In this document: positions 49,478 through 59,231 of the stretch, piece after piece
Position numbering within the stretch: position 1 is the first letter of the stretch
Layout: each line of letters begins with the position of its first letter
Origin: Burkholderiaceae bacterium
Lineage (GTDB): Bacteria > Pseudomonadota > Gammaproteobacteria > Burkholderiales > Burkholderiaceae_C
Direction: 5' to 3'
Assembly: GCA_004323695.1 (NCBI GenBank)
Contig: SCRU01000110.1
Span: 54,213 to 118,212, forward strand
DNA: 64,000 bases
The notes under the pieces: model-generated
What the model saw: the letters and a program-made list of their open reading frames with translations, nothing else
Databases searched by the model: none
Told to the model about the DNA's origin: nothing
Made by a program: the position numbers and the translations under genes

Positions 49478-51121
49478 ATGCTGGGCTTGATGCAGAGCGA
49501 ACCATTGCTGATTTCCTCGTTGATCGACTTCGCCGAGCGCCACCATGGCGGCGTCGAAATCGTTTCGCGCAGGGTCGAGGGTGACATTCACCGCTACACC
49601 TATAAGGACGTGGCGGCGCGCTCGCGTCAGGTTGCGAATGCGCTCGACGCGATGAAGCTGGCGCAGGGGGACAGGGTCGCCACGCTGGCCTGGAACGGCT
49701 ATCGCCATCTGGAACTATATTTCGGCGTGAGTGGCTCGGGCCGCGTGCTGCACACCCTGAATCCGCGCCTGGCGCCAGACCAGATCGCGTGGATTGCGAA
49801 CCACGCCGGGGACCAGGTGCTTTGCTTTGACATGACCTTCCTGCCGCTGGTCAAGGCGTTCCACAGCAAATGCAAAACGATCCGGCACTACGTGGCGCTG
49901 TGCGACGCGGACAAGCTGCCGGCAGATTCCGGCATCCCCGGTCTGATCAGTTACGAGGCCTGGATCGGTGCCCAATCTTCCAGTTACCGCTGGCCCAGCT
50001 TCGATGAAAACACGGCGTCCAGCATGTGCTACACCAGCGGCACCACGGGCAACCCCAAGGCGGCGCTGTACAGTCACCGATCCACCCTGCTGCACGCCTA
50101 CGCGGCGGCGCTGCCGGACGTGATGTGCATGTCCGCGCGCGACGCCATTTTGCCCGTCGTGCCGATGTTCCATGTCAATGCCTGGGGCATACCGTACTCC
50201 GCCGCCATGACCGGCGCCAAGCTGGTGTTCCCGGGCCCGGCGATGGACGGCAAGTCCATTTACGAGTTGATGGAAACCGAGAAGGTGAGTTTCGCGGCGG
50301 GCGTGCCCACGGTGTGGCAGATGTTGCTGGCGCACATGCAGGCCGGTGGATTGCGCTTCTCGACCCTCAAACGTACCGTGATTGGCGGTTCGGCCTGCCC
50401 GCCGGCCATGATCGAGACCTTCAACGAAAAGTACGGCGTGGAGGTGCTGCACGCCTGGCGCATGACCGAGATGTCGCCGCTGGGCACGCTGTGCACGCTC
50501 AAGAACAAACACCTGGACCTGCCCGCCGACGAGAAGATGAAGATCCGCCTGAAGCAGGGCCGCGCGATCTACGGCGTGGACATGAAGATCGTCGGCGACG
50601 ATGGCAAGGAATTGCCTTGGGATGGCGTGGCCTTTGGCGACCTGTACGTGCGCGGCCCCTGGGTGGTGCGCGAATATTTCAAGGGCGAAGGCGGCAACCC
50701 GCTGGTGAAGGACGAGCACGGCGTGGACTGGTTCCCCACTGGCGACGTCGCCACCATCGATGCCGACGGCTACATGCAGATCACGGACCGCAGCAAGGAT
50801 GTGATCAAGTCGGGCGGCGAGTGGATCAGCTCGATCGACATCGAGAACATCGCGGTGGCGCACCCGGCAGTGGCGATGGCGGCCTGCATTGGCGTCAAGC
50901 ACCCCAAGTGGGACGAGCGCCCCGTTCTGGTCGTCGTCAAGAAGCCGGGCATGGAGGTCACGACGGCGGAATTGATTCAGTTTTATCAGGGTAAAACCGC
51001 CAAGTGGCAGGTGCCCGATGACGTTGTGTTTGTCGATGCCATTCCGCTGGGTGCGACCGGCAAGATGCTGAAAACGCGGCTGCGCGAGATGCTCAAGGAT
51101 TACAGGCTGCCGAACACCTGA
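49478..51121 (+). CDS. AMP-dependent fatty-acid-CoA ligase
   Basis: 547 residues from the ATG at 49478 (GGAG 9 nt upstream). ANL superfamily: P-loop [19 protein letters not shown] (about 184-202), motif [56 protein letters not shown] then [15 protein letters not shown], and C-terminal catalytic Lys in [11 protein letters not shown]. It resembles medium/long-chain acyl-CoA ligases and the methylthiopropionyl-CoA ligase (DmdB) group. It is divergent from selO and lies ahead of the importer and beta-oxidation genes, so it probably activates the imported acid. Confidence 0.9.
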   Translation: MLGLMQSEPLLISSLIDFAERHHGGVEIVSRRVEGDIHRYTYKDVAARSRQVANALDAMKLAQGDRVATLAWNGYRHLELYFGVSGSGRVLHTLNPRLAPDQIAWIANHAGDQVLCFDMTFLPLVKAFHSKCKTIRHYVALCDADKLPADSGIPGLISYEAWIGAQSSSYRWPSFDENTASSMCYTSGTTGNPKAALYSHRSTLLHAYAAALPDVMCMSARDAILPVVPMFHVNAWGIPYSAAMTGAKLVFPGPAMDGKSIYELMETEKVSFAAGVPTVWQMLLAHMQAGGLRFSTLKRTVIGGSACPPAMIETFNEKYGVEVLHAWRMTEMSPLGTLCTLKNKHLDLPADEKMKIRLKQGRAIYGVDMKIVGDDGKELPWDGVAFGDLYVRGPWVVREYFKGEGGNPLVKDEHGVDWFPTGDVATIDADGYMQITDRSKDVIKSGGEWISSIDIENIAVAHPAVAMAACIGVKHPKWDERPVLVVVKKPGMEVTTAELIQFYQGKTAKWQVPDDVVFVDAIPLGATGKMLKTRLREMLKDYRLPNT

Positions 51122-51260
51122 TGATCCGCAACAGGCACACAAGTTCCGTCCCCGGCGACAGTCGCGCAAGCGATAGAACCTAGGACAATCCCTGTATGCT
51201 GCGGTGCAAAAAGCTGGTTACACTCGCATGTCTTTATTCCCAACCAACAGGAGACACTTG

Positions 51261-52505
51261 ATGAAATTCACCTTCAAACTGGTCGCTGCATCCGCCGTCA
51301 TGGCCATGGCTGGCGCCGCTTTCGCGCAAAGCGGCCAGACGGTCAAGATCGCCATGATCGAAGGCTTCTCGGGCCCCTTTGCAAACGTGGGGCTGAACCA
51401 GCTTCATAGCTGGCAATACGTCGCTCAGGAGTTGGGCGGGAAGAACAACCCGGCCGGCGTGACGTTTCAAATCGTCCCGTTCGACTCCGGTGGTTCACCC
51501 CAGAATGCCGTGACCCAACTCAAGGCGGCCATCGACCAGGGCTTCCGGTACATCACGCAAGGCAACGGCTCCGGCGCCGCGCTGGCGTTGTCGCAAGCCG
51601 TGACCAAGTACAACGAGCGCAATCCCGGCCATGAGCTGGTTTACATGAACTATGCGGCCATCGATCCGGGACTGACCAACCAGGATTGCAGCTTCTGGCA
51701 CTTTGAACTGGATGCCAACGTCACCATGAAGATGGAGGCGCTCACATCCTTCATCAAGGACCAGCCGCAAGTGAAGAAGGTGTATCTGCTGGACCAGGAC
51801 TATTCGTACGGCCACGACATGTCCAAGTACTTCCAGAAGTACCTGAAGGAAAAGCGCCCGGACATTCAGATCGTCGGCGATGTTTTCGTGCCGATCGGCC
51901 AGGTCAAGGACTTCGCGCCCTATGTGGCCAAGATCAAGGAATCCGGTGCGGACGCGATCATGTCCGGCAACTGGGGTACCGATCTGACGCTGTTCGTCAA
52001 GGCACTGGCGCAGGCCGGTGTGAACCTGCCGATCTACACCAACTACGCCGTTGTCTCGGGCACGCCCACCGCGATCGCGGCGCTGGGTGACAAGGCCAAT
52101 GTGTACGCGGTGGCCTACGGCTATTCGCAGACAACCGGCGAGGTCGGCAAGATCGCCGAAGGTTTCAAGAAGAAATACAACGACGATTTCTACACCCAGG
52201 CGATCCTGAACGGCATCAACCTGCTGGACGCGGCGATGGCCAAGGCGCACTCGACCGATCCGAAAAAGGTGGCGTTCGCGATGGAAGGTTTGAGCGTCCC
52301 GAGCTGGGCAGGCGACGTGACCATGCGCAAGTCGGATCACCAGCTTCAGCAAGCCATGTTCATTACCAAATGGGAAAAGGTGAGCAAGAAGTATCCGTAC
52401 AGCCAGGAGAACACGGGCTACACTTTCGCACCGATCAAGGAATTCCCGCCTTACGTTGCCAGCACGCCCACGAGCTGCCAGATGAAGCGCCCCTCCGAGG
52501 GTTGA
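51261..52505 (+). CDS. branched-chain amino acid-type ABC transporter substrate-binding protein
   Basis: 414 residues from the ATG at 51261 (AGGAGA 9 nt upstream). Signal peptide MKFTFKLVAASAVMAMAGAA-FAQ, then a type I periplasmic binding fold (VKIAMIEGFSGPFANVGLNQ, FDSGGSPQNAVTQLKAAIDQ, YLLDQDYSYGHDMSKYFQKY). The LivK-like ligand pocket is not typical for leucine, so the substrate may be an aromatic or aliphatic carboxylate. A terminator-like hairpin follows before livH, which would allow the binding protein to be made in excess. Confidence 0.9.
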   Translation: MKFTFKLVAASAVMAMAGAAFAQSGQTVKIAMIEGFSGPFANVGLNQLHSWQYVAQELGGKNNPAGVTFQIVPFDSGGSPQNAVTQLKAAIDQGFRYITQGNGSGAALALSQAVTKYNERNPGHELVYMNYAAIDPGLTNQDCSFWHFELDANVTMKMEALTSFIKDQPQVKKVYLLDQDYSYGHDMSKYFQKYLKEKRPDIQIVGDVFVPIGQVKDFAPYVAKIKESGADAIMSGNWGTDLTLFVKALAQAGVNLPIYTNYAVVSGTPTAIAALGDKANVYAVAYGYSQTTGEVGKIAEGFKKKYNDDFYTQAILNGINLLDAAMAKAHSTDPKKVAFAMEGLSVPSWAGDVTMRKSDHQLQQAMFITKWEKVSKKYPYSQENTGYTFAPIKEFPPYVASTPTSCQMKRPSEG

Positions 52506-52522
52506 GCGGGCGGCGGCGGAAC

Positions 52523-52556
52523 AAGCCGGAATTGCAGATGCCGTCCCGGCTTTTTT
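52523..52556 (+). terminator. attenuator-like hairpin between the binding-protein gene and livH
   Basis: AAGCCGG (52523-52529) pairs with CCGGCTT (52546-52552) across a 16-base loop, followed by TTTTTT. A weak terminator at this place would reduce transcription of the permease and ATPase genes relative to the binding protein. Confidence 0.55.
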
Positions 52557-52604
52557 GTTGCTGATCCACCTTGCCATAACGGCGATTGACGAAACGGGTA
52601 CGCC

Positions 52605-53552
52605 ATGGAGTTCTACACCATTTCGCTATTGAACGGCATCAGCTACGGGTTGCTGCTGTTCATGCTGAGCTCGGGCCTGACGCTGATTTTCAGCATGATG
52701 GGGGTGCTCAATTTCGCCCATGCCAGCTTTTACATGCTGGGAGCCTACTTTGCCTACGTCGTGAGCAAGCTGATCGGCTTCTGGCCGGCCCTGGTGATTG
52801 CGCCGCTGCTGGTAGGGCTCCTGGGTGCGGCATTTGAAAAATACTGCCTGCGCCGTGTTCACAAGTTCGGCCATGTGGCCGAGTTGCTGCTGACCTTCGG
52901 GCTCAGCTATATCGTCGTGGAGCTGGTGCAACTGGTGTGGGGCCGCAGTTCGGTCGATTACGTGATTCCGCCCGCGCTAAGCGGCCCGTTGTTCACGCTG
53001 TATGGCCTGCAGTTTCCGATGTACCGCGGCTTCATGATGCTGGTGGCGCTGTTGATGCTGCTCAGCATCTGGCTGCTGCTGACACGCACCCGCATGGGCC
53101 TGGTGATCCAGGCGGCGCTGACCCATCCGCAGGCGGTCGAATCGCTGGGCCACAACGTGCCGCGCGTCTTCATGCTGGTGTTCGGCGGTGGCGCGGCGCT
53201 GGCGGGGCTGGCCGGCGTTATCGGCGGCAATGCGTTCATCACGGAGCCCGGCATGGCGGAAGCGGTGGGCACCATCATTTTCGTGGTCGTGGTGGTGGGC
53301 GGCATGGGCTCGCTGGCGGGGGCGTTTCTGGCCTCCTTGCTGATCGGCATCATCCAGACGGTGGCGGTCGGCATCAACAGTTCGCTCCTGGGGCTGGCCC
53401 CAATGCTGGGGCTGCACATCACACCGGACACCTTCGGCTACACGATCTGGAGCATGAAGGTCAGCTCTGTAGCGCCGATCCTGCCGTTCCTGCTGATGGT
53501 GCTGATCCTGATTTTCCGGCCCAAGGGCCTCATGGGCACGCGGGAGGGCTGA
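52605..53552 (+). CDS. livH: branched-chain amino acid-type ABC permease, LivH-like
   Basis: 315 residues, about eight membrane helices. NGISYGLLLFMLSSGLTLIF then SMMGVLNFAHASFYMLGAYF (the G-x-x-x-F-A-H/N-A/G LivH motif) and the cytoplasmic EAA-like loop around GLAGVIGGNAFITEPGMAEA. Partner of LivM in the inner membrane. The symbol is by family; the true substrate is unknown. Confidence 0.92.
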   Translation: MEFYTISLLNGISYGLLLFMLSSGLTLIFSMMGVLNFAHASFYMLGAYFAYVVSKLIGFWPALVIAPLLVGLLGAAFEKYCLRRVHKFGHVAELLLTFGLSYIVVELVQLVWGRSSVDYVIPPALSGPLFTLYGLQFPMYRGFMMLVALLMLLSIWLLLTRTRMGLVIQAALTHPQAVESLGHNVPRVFMLVFGGGAALAGLAGVIGGNAFITEPGMAEAVGTIIFVVVVVGGMGSLAGAFLASLLIGIIQTVAVGINSSLLGLAPMLGLHITPDTFGYTIWSMKVSSVAPILPFLLMVLILIFRPKGLMGTREG

Positions 53553-53556
53553 CCAC

Positions 53557-54855
53557 ATGCATGCCAACAGCTATCAATTCAAACCATTCAACGTCGGGCG
53601 GTTCCTGATCTGGAGCGGATTTGCCCTGCTGCTGATCGTGGCGCCGCTGGTCTTCACCAGCAGCCTGGGAAGGACGCTGCTCAGTCAGATGGGTGTGGCC
53701 ATCATCGTCTGCCTCAGCTACAACATGCTGCTGGGGCAGGGCGGGATGCTGAGCTTCGGGCATGCGGTGCATTCGGGGCTCGGCGCATTCCTGGCCATCC
53801 ATGTGCTGACCATGGTGGATGCCGGCACGCTGCATTTGCCCGTGAGCCTGATTCCGCTGGCCGGCGGTTTGGGAGGGCTCGCATTTGCCTTTGTCCTGGG
53901 CTGGGTCACGACCAAGAAATCCGGCACGACCTTTGCCATGATCACCCTGGGAATCGGCGAACTGGTGGCGGCCATGTCACTGATGCTGCCCGGGGTTTTT
54001 GGCGGCGAGGGCGGCATCTCGGGGGATCGGGTCGTGGGAGCCCATCCGCTGGGCATCACGTTCGGCCCGCAAATCCAGTTGTACTACCTGATTGCAATCT
54101 ACACCTTCATCTGCACGGGTTTGATGTTCGCCTTCACCGGCACGCCGCTGGGGCGCATGCTCAACGCCGTGCGCGACAACCCGGAGCGGGTGGAATTCGT
54201 CGGCTACGACACCCAGAAGGTGCGCTATTACGCATTTCTCGTTGCCGGCTTCTTTGCCGGCATTTCGGGGGGGTTGTCGGCGCTGAACTATGAACTCGTG
54301 ACATCCGAGGTGGTCAACGGCTACCACTCGGGCGCCTATCTGCTGTTTACCTTCCTGGGGGGGGCCACGTTCTTTTTTGGCCCCATCATCGGGGGTGTCC
54401 TGATGGTGCTGGCCACCGTCGTGCTGAGCGAGCTGACACGCGCGTGGCTGCTGTACCTGGGTCTCATATTCCTGTTCATGGTGATGTACGCCCCCGGCGG
54501 CATCGCGAGCCTGATCATGATCAATGTGCGCGTCGCTTCCTTCGGCCGGCTGCGGTCGCTGCTGTTGCACTACCTGGCGCTGGCGGCGACGGCGTTTGTC
54601 GCGCTCGTCGGCGCCTCCGCCCTGATCGAGATGGTGTACCACGTGCAGTTGAACTCGTTCCAGGGCCCGGCCGTACCGTTCATGGGGTTCACGCTCGATT
54701 CCAGTGCGCTGGCCAGCTGGATTGGCGCCGTGCTGGTGCTCGCGGCGGGTTTGATGCTGTTCGAATTTTCCCGCCGCAAGTTTGCGGTCAGGTGGAATGC
54801 CATCCAGGAATTCATTGCCCACGAAATCGAACGCCGGGAGGCCCTGCAAGCATGA
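53557..54855 (+). CDS. livM: branched-chain amino acid-type ABC permease, LivM-like
   Basis: 432 residues from ATG 53557, four bases after livH's stop, with GGGAGGG upstream. Around ten membrane helices; GQGGMLSFGHAVHSGLGAFL and AVRDNPERVEFVGYDTQKVR then YYAFLVAGFFAGISGGLSAL are typical LivM segments. It is longer than E. coli LivM core domains because of a C-terminal extension of about 90 residues with two further helices. Overlaps livG by ATGA (54852-54855). Confidence 0.92.
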   Translation: MHANSYQFKPFNVGRFLIWSGFALLLIVAPLVFTSSLGRTLLSQMGVAIIVCLSYNMLLGQGGMLSFGHAVHSGLGAFLAIHVLTMVDAGTLHLPVSLIPLAGGLGGLAFAFVLGWVTTKKSGTTFAMITLGIGELVAAMSLMLPGVFGGEGGISGDRVVGAHPLGITFGPQIQLYYLIAIYTFICTGLMFAFTGTPLGRMLNAVRDNPERVEFVGYDTQKVRYYAFLVAGFFAGISGGLSALNYELVTSEVVNGYHSGAYLLFTFLGGATFFFGPIIGGVLMVLATVVLSELTRAWLLYLGLIFLFMVMYAPGGIASLIMINVRVASFGRLRSLLLHYLALAATAFVALVGASALIEMVYHVQLNSFQGPAVPFMGFTLDSSALASWIGAVLVLAAGLMLFEFSRRKFAVRWNAIQEFIAHEIERREALQA

Positions 54856-55703
54856 ATGCCATGGCAGACGACTTCAAACCAGCGCCAGCCCCGTCGCAGG
54901 CCGGTGCGGCAGCGCACGCCGGCGGCGTGGGTGCCCCGTACGCTCTTGAGCTCAAGGACCTGCGCAAGAGTTTTGGCAAGACCGAAATCATCCGGGGCGT
55001 GAATCTGGCCGTCACGGCCGGCGAACGCGTTGCCATCATTGGGCCCAACGGGGCCGGCAAGTCCACGCTGTTCAACCTGATCAGCGGCCGCTTCGAGCCA
55101 ACCAGCGGCGACGTGCTGCTGAACGGGCACCGCATCAACGGCAAACGGGCGTTTGAAATCAACCGCCTCGGCCTGTCGCGCAGCTTCCAGATCACCAATA
55201 TCTTCCCCAAGCTCAGCGTGTTCGAGAACCTGCGCTGCGGCGTGCTCTGGAGCCTGGGATACAAGTACACCTTCCTGAAATTCCTGAAGAACCTGGACGA
55301 TGCGAACGAGCGCGCCGACGCGCTGATGAAAATGATACGGCTCGATCGCAAACGCGACGTGCTGGCCGTGAACCTGACCTACGCCGAGCAGCGCGCGCTG
55401 GAAATCGGCGTCACCATCGCCGGCGGTGCCAACGTGATCCTGCTGGACGAGCCTACGGCGGGCATGAGCAAATCGGAAACCGCGCGTTTCATTGACTTGA
55501 TCAAGGAGGTCACTGTGGGCAAGACCCTGCTGACCGTGGAACACGACATGGGCGTGGTGTTCGGCCTGGCCGACAAAATCGCGGTAGTAGTGTATGGAGA
55601 GGTTCTGGCCTTCGACACGCCCGAGGCGGTGCGCGCGAATCTGCGCGTGCAGGAAGCCTACCTCGGCTCCGCTGTGGCCGACCAGCAGGCGGGAGGGCAT
55701 TGA
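54852..55703 (+). CDS. livG: branched-chain amino acid-type ABC ATPase, LivG-like
   Basis: 283 residues. N-terminal extension of about 30 Ala/Pro-rich residues, then Walker A IIGPNGAGKSTLFNLISGRF, LivG-specific NRLGLSRSFQITNIFPKLSV, signature reading NLTYAEQRALEIGVTIAGGA (LTYAEQR in place of LSGGQ), Walker B VILLDEPTAGMSKSET, H-loop VEHDMGVVFGLADKI. The signature variant is unusual but characteristic of a subgroup of LivG-like proteins. Energises transport with LivF. Confidence 0.9.
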   Translation: MNAMADDFKPAPAPSQAGAAAHAGGVGAPYALELKDLRKSFGKTEIIRGVNLAVTAGERVAIIGPNGAGKSTLFNLISGRFEPTSGDVLLNGHRINGKRAFEINRLGLSRSFQITNIFPKLSVFENLRCGVLWSLGYKYTFLKFLKNLDDANERADALMKMIRLDRKRDVLAVNLTYAEQRALEIGVTIAGGANVILLDEPTAGMSKSETARFIDLIKEVTVGKTLLTVEHDMGVVFGLADKIAVVVYGEVLAFDTPEAVRANLRVQEAYLGSAVADQQAGGH

Positions 55704-55704
55704 G

Positions 55705-56400
55705 ATGCTGATAGTCCAAGACCTTCACGCGTTCTATGGCAAGAGCCATGTGCTGCATGGCGTCTCGTTCGAAGTGCGCCCCGGTGAAATCGTGGCGCTG
55801 CTGGGGCGCAACGGCTCCGGGCGCTCCACCACGGCCAAGGCCATCATGGGGCTGGTGCACGCCGAAGGCTCGCTGCGCTGGAAAGATCAGGAAACGCTGG
55901 GCCGGAAAGCCTATGAAATCGCCCACTCCGGCATTGGCTATGTGCCCGAGAGCCGCGACATCTTCCCGGGTTTGACGGTGCATCAGAACCTGCTGCTGGG
56001 GCAAAAGAGAAAAGGCAACGGAGGCCGATGGTCGTTCGACGACATGTACCGGATGTTTCCGCGCCTGAAGGAGCGCCAGCACACGGAGGCCGGCGTGCTG
56101 TCGGGCGGCGAGCAGCAGATGCTGACCCTGTGCCGCACGCTGATGGGCGACCCGGACCTGATCATCATTGACGAACCCACCGAGGGCCTGGCACCCAAGA
56201 TCGTCGAACTCGTGGGCGAATATCTCAAGGTGCTCAAGGACCGCGGCATCTCCGTGCTGCTGATCGAGCAGAAGCTGACGATTGCCATGGCGGTATCGGA
56301 CCGGACACTCGTCATGGGACACGGCAGCATCGTGTTTGAGGGCACGCCGGCCACACTGCGCGCCGCTAGCGACATCCGCAGGGAATGGCTCGAAGTCTGA
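55705..56400 (+). CDS. livF: branched-chain amino acid-type ABC ATPase, LivF-like, with Walker A arginine
   Basis: 231 residues from ATG 55705. Signature LSGGEQQMLTLCRTL, Walker B LIIIDEPTEGLAPK, H-loop region LLIEQKLTIAMAVSD. The Walker A loop reads LLGRNGSGRSTTAKAIMG: the catalytic lysine of G-x-x-G-x-G-K-S/T is an arginine (codon CGC at 55832-55834). The rest of the protein is normal in length and motif content. Either this subunit hydrolyses poorly and acts as a structural partner of LivG, or the arginine can support ATP binding in this subgroup. Confidence 0.9.
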   Translation: MLIVQDLHAFYGKSHVLHGVSFEVRPGEIVALLGRNGSGRSTTAKAIMGLVHAEGSLRWKDQETLGRKAYEIAHSGIGYVPESRDIFPGLTVHQNLLLGQKRKGNGGRWSFDDMYRMFPRLKERQHTEAGVLSGGEQQMLTLCRTLMGDPDLIIIDEPTEGLAPKIVELVGEYLKVLKDRGISVLLIEQKLTIAMAVSDRTLVMGHGSIVFEGTPATLRAASDIRREWLEV

Positions 56401-56472
56401 GATCGGCGTAAGCTTGTCCCTGCCGGGACAACGGCATGTTGCAGGGCAGCATAAACTGCCTAAAATCAAAAT

Positions 56473-56486
56473 AGAACGTTCGTTCT
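56473..56486. promoter_or_regulatory. GAACG-type inverted repeat, probable TetR-family operator
   Basis: AGAACG (56473-56478), TT, CGTTCT (56481-56486): two perfect 6-bp arms with a 2-bp centre, 25 bp upstream of the ATG of the fadB-like gene. TetR-type fatty-acid regulators bind short palindromes of this kind (inference). No regulator gene is nearby. Confidence 0.5.
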
Positions 56487-56511
56487 TTTTCTTTTTTCAA
56501 GGAACACCAGC

Positions 56512-58611
56512 ATGACGGCAGACTACCAGGTTCACGGCGATGTGGCCGTGATCACGATGCACAATCCCCCGGTCAATGGCCTGGGGCATGCGACCCGGCT
56601 CGGTATCGCGAATGGCCTGTCCAAAGCGAACGACGACGCGGCCGTCAAGGCCATTGTCATCACCGGCGCCGGCAAGGCCTTTTCGGGCGGTGCCGACATC
56701 AATGAATTCGGCACGCCCAAGGCGCTGGCGGAGCCGAATCTGCTGAGCGTGATCCTGGCGATCGAGAATTCGTCCAAGCCGGTGGTGGCCGCCGTCCATT
56801 CAGTCGCCATGGGGGGAGGGCTGGAGCTCGCGCTGGGTTGCCACTACCGCATTGCCGCGCCTGGCTGCAACGTGGCGCTGCCGGAAGTCAAGCTCGGCCT
56901 GATTCCCGGCGCCGGCGGCACGCAGCGCCTGCCGCGCGTGCTCGGCGTGGAAACCGCACTCAACATGATCGTGAGCGGCGAGCCCGTCAAGTGCGAGTTG
57001 CTGGCGGCGCTGCCGGGCCAGAAACTGTTCGACAAGATGGCCACCTCGGCAGAGTCGCTGCCGGAAGAGGCGTTGGCCTATGCCCGCTCCGTCGCCAGCG
57101 CGCGCCCGCTGCCGCTGGTACGCAACCTGCCGTGCAAGCATCCGCTGGGCGACGCCTACTTTCAGTTCGCCCGCAATATGGTCAAGGGCATGGCGAAGAA
57201 CTTTCCCGCGCCGGGCAAATGTGTCGACGCGGTGGAAGCCGCCACGAAACAGAAGTTCGACGCCGGCATGACGATGGAGCGCGAGATCTTCATCAACCTG
57301 ATGTGGACCCCCGAGTGCCGGGCCCTGCGCCACGTCTTCATGGCCGAGCGCGCCGCTTCGAAAATCCCCGATGTCCCCGCCGATACACCGCAGCGCGCCA
57401 TTAAATCAATCGCCGTGATCGGTGCCGGCACGATGGGCGGCGGCATTTCGATGAACTTCCTGAACGCCGGCATTCCGGTGAAGATTCTCGAGATGAAGCA
57501 GGAAGCGCTGGATCGCGGCCTCGCCACCATCCGCAAGAACTACGAATCCCAGGTCAAGCGCGGCAAGCTGAAAGCAGACAAATACGAGCAGCGCATGGCG
57601 CTGCTGAGCACGACCCTCGACTACAACGACCTCAAGGACACCGACATGGTGATCGAGGCGGTGTTCGAGGAAATGGGCGTCAAGCAAAAGGTGTTCGAGA
57701 AGCTCGACGAGGTGATGAAGCCCGGCGCGATCCTGGCCTCCAACACCTCCACGCTCGACGTCAACAAGATCGCCGGCTTCACCAAGCGTCCGCAGGACGT
57801 GATCGGCACCCATTTCTTCAGCCCGGCCAATGTGATGAAGCTGCTCGAAGTGGTGCGCGGCGCCAAGACGGGCAAGGACGTGCTGGCCACGGTGATGGCA
57901 CTGGGAAAGAAGATTAAGAAGACCTCGGTGGTCTCGGGTGTGTGCGACGGTTTCATCGGCAACCGCATGATCGAACAGTACGGGCGCCAGGGCGGCTTTT
58001 TGCTGGACGAAGGCTGCACGCCCACGCAGGTGGACAAGGCCATCGAGAAGTTCGGCTTTGCGATGGGACCGTTTCGCATGGGCGATTTGGCCGGCAACGA
58101 CATTGGCTGGGCCATTCGCAAGCGCCGCTACCAGGAGAAGCCCGACATGAAATACAGCAAGACGGCCGATCTGCTGTGCGAGCTGGGCCGCTTCGGGCAA
58201 AAGACCGGCGCTGGCTGGTACGACTACCAGGCGGGCAAGCGCGACGCGATCCCGTCGAAGCTGGTGGAAGACATGCTGGACAAGCACCGCAAGACGCTCG
58301 GTGTGACACCGCGCAAGATCTCCGACGAAGAAATCGTGCAGCGACTGGTGTACTCGCTGGTGAATGAAGCTGCGCGAATCCTCGAAGAGGGCATCGCCTC
58401 CAGGGCTGGCGACATCGACATGGTCTATCTCACCGGCTACGGCTTCCCGCTGTGGCGCGGCGGCCCCATGCTGTATGCCGATCAGGTCGGTCTGTTCAAC
58501 GTGGTGCAGTCCATGCACCGCTTCGCCCAGAACCCGCTGGATGACGCGAAGTTCTGGCAGCCGGCGCCGCTTCTGGCCAGGCTGGTCGCGGAAGGCAAGA
58601 CGTTCAACTAG
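56512..58611 (+). CDS. bifunctional enoyl-CoA hydratase/3-hydroxyacyl-CoA dehydrogenase (FadB/FadJ-like)
   Basis: 699 residues, with AAGGAAC upstream. N-terminal crotonase domain: [20 protein letters not shown] and the catalytic Glu in [20 protein letters not shown]. Then the NAD-binding domain [20 protein letters not shown] (about 303-322), catalytic His in [16 protein letters not shown], and two C-terminal dehydrogenase domains ending near [20 protein letters not shown]. Performs two consecutive beta-oxidation steps. It heads the plus-strand group with the HD protein, thiolase and acyl-CoA dehydrogenase. Confidence 0.94.
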   Translation: MTADYQVHGDVAVITMHNPPVNGLGHATRLGIANGLSKANDDAAVKAIVITGAGKAFSGGADINEFGTPKALAEPNLLSVILAIENSSKPVVAAVHSVAMGGGLELALGCHYRIAAPGCNVALPEVKLGLIPGAGGTQRLPRVLGVETALNMIVSGEPVKCELLAALPGQKLFDKMATSAESLPEEALAYARSVASARPLPLVRNLPCKHPLGDAYFQFARNMVKGMAKNFPAPGKCVDAVEAATKQKFDAGMTMEREIFINLMWTPECRALRHVFMAERAASKIPDVPADTPQRAIKSIAVIGAGTMGGGISMNFLNAGIPVKILEMKQEALDRGLATIRKNYESQVKRGKLKADKYEQRMALLSTTLDYNDLKDTDMVIEAVFEEMGVKQKVFEKLDEVMKPGAILASNTSTLDVNKIAGFTKRPQDVIGTHFFSPANVMKLLEVVRGAKTGKDVLATVMALGKKIKKTSVVSGVCDGFIGNRMIEQYGRQGGFLLDEGCTPTQVDKAIEKFGFAMGPFRMGDLAGNDIGWAIRKRRYQEKPDMKYSKTADLLCELGRFGQKTGAGWYDYQAGKRDAIPSKLVEDMLDKHRKTLGVTPRKISDEEIVQRLVYSLVNEAARILEEGIASRAGDIDMVYLTGYGFPLWRGGPMLYADQVGLFNVVQSMHRFAQNPLDDAKFWQPAPLLARLVAEGKTFN

Positions 58612-58628
58612 CCCGCGGAAAGAAGCTT

Positions 58629-59213
58629 ATGGAACGCGCAACTTTCGCCCGGATGGAGAAAAGCACCGCCGGGGACTGGCAAATCATCAGCGGGGAAGCC
58701 AAAAACTTCTCGCGCCAGTTGCCGGATCGACTGATGGCGCATCTGAAGTTACTGGATGGTGACTATGGTGGGTTCCCGGTGGACCGCTACACGCACTCGC
58801 TGCAGACCGCCACGCGTGCCCTGAAGGCGGGCTGCGACGAAGAGTATGTGGTGTGTTCACTGTTCCACGATATCGGAGACACGCTGGGCTCGTTCAACCA
58901 CTTCGACATCGCTGCCGCCATCCTCAAGCCTTTTGTCAGCGAAGCCAACCTGTGGATGGTGCAGCACCACGGCATCTTCCAGGGCTATTACTTCTTTCAT
59001 CACCTGGGTCTGGACCGCAACCTGCGCGACCAGTTTGCCGGGCACGCGCATTACGCCCGAACCGAGGAGTTTTGCGCGCTGTATGACAACCCCGCTTTCG
59101 ATCCCAAGGGCGAAACCCTGCCGATGAGCGAGTTCGAACCGATGGTGCGACGCGTCTTTGCCAAGCCGCGCAACAGCATCTACATGGCGGCGCTGGCCGC
59201 CACCACTTCCTAA
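58629..59213 (+). CDS. HD-domain protein, possibly an HD-type oxygenase
   Basis: 194 residues, 17 bp after the fadB-like gene. HD-fold metal ligands: His56 (RYTHSLQTATRAL), His80-Asp81 (VVCSLFHDIGDT), His91 (FNHFD), His113/114 (VQHHGIFQGYYFFHHLG) and Asp153 (ALYDNPAFDPKG). The H...HD...H...H...D order with a late R/L-Y-D-x-x-x-F-D motif recalls the PhnZ/myo-inositol oxygenase-type diiron HD enzymes more than phosphohydrolases. Its place inside a beta-oxidation operon suggests a substrate derived from an acyl chain. The function is not established. Confidence 0.75.
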   Translation: MERATFARMEKSTAGDWQIISGEAKNFSRQLPDRLMAHLKLLDGDYGGFPVDRYTHSLQTATRALKAGCDEEYVVCSLFHDIGDTLGSFNHFDIAAAILKPFVSEANLWMVQHHGIFQGYYFFHHLGLDRNLRDQFAGHAHYARTEEFCALYDNPAFDPKGETLPMSEFEPMVRRVFAKPRNSIYMAALAATTS

Positions 59214-59231
59214 TTCATTCCGGAGTTCACC

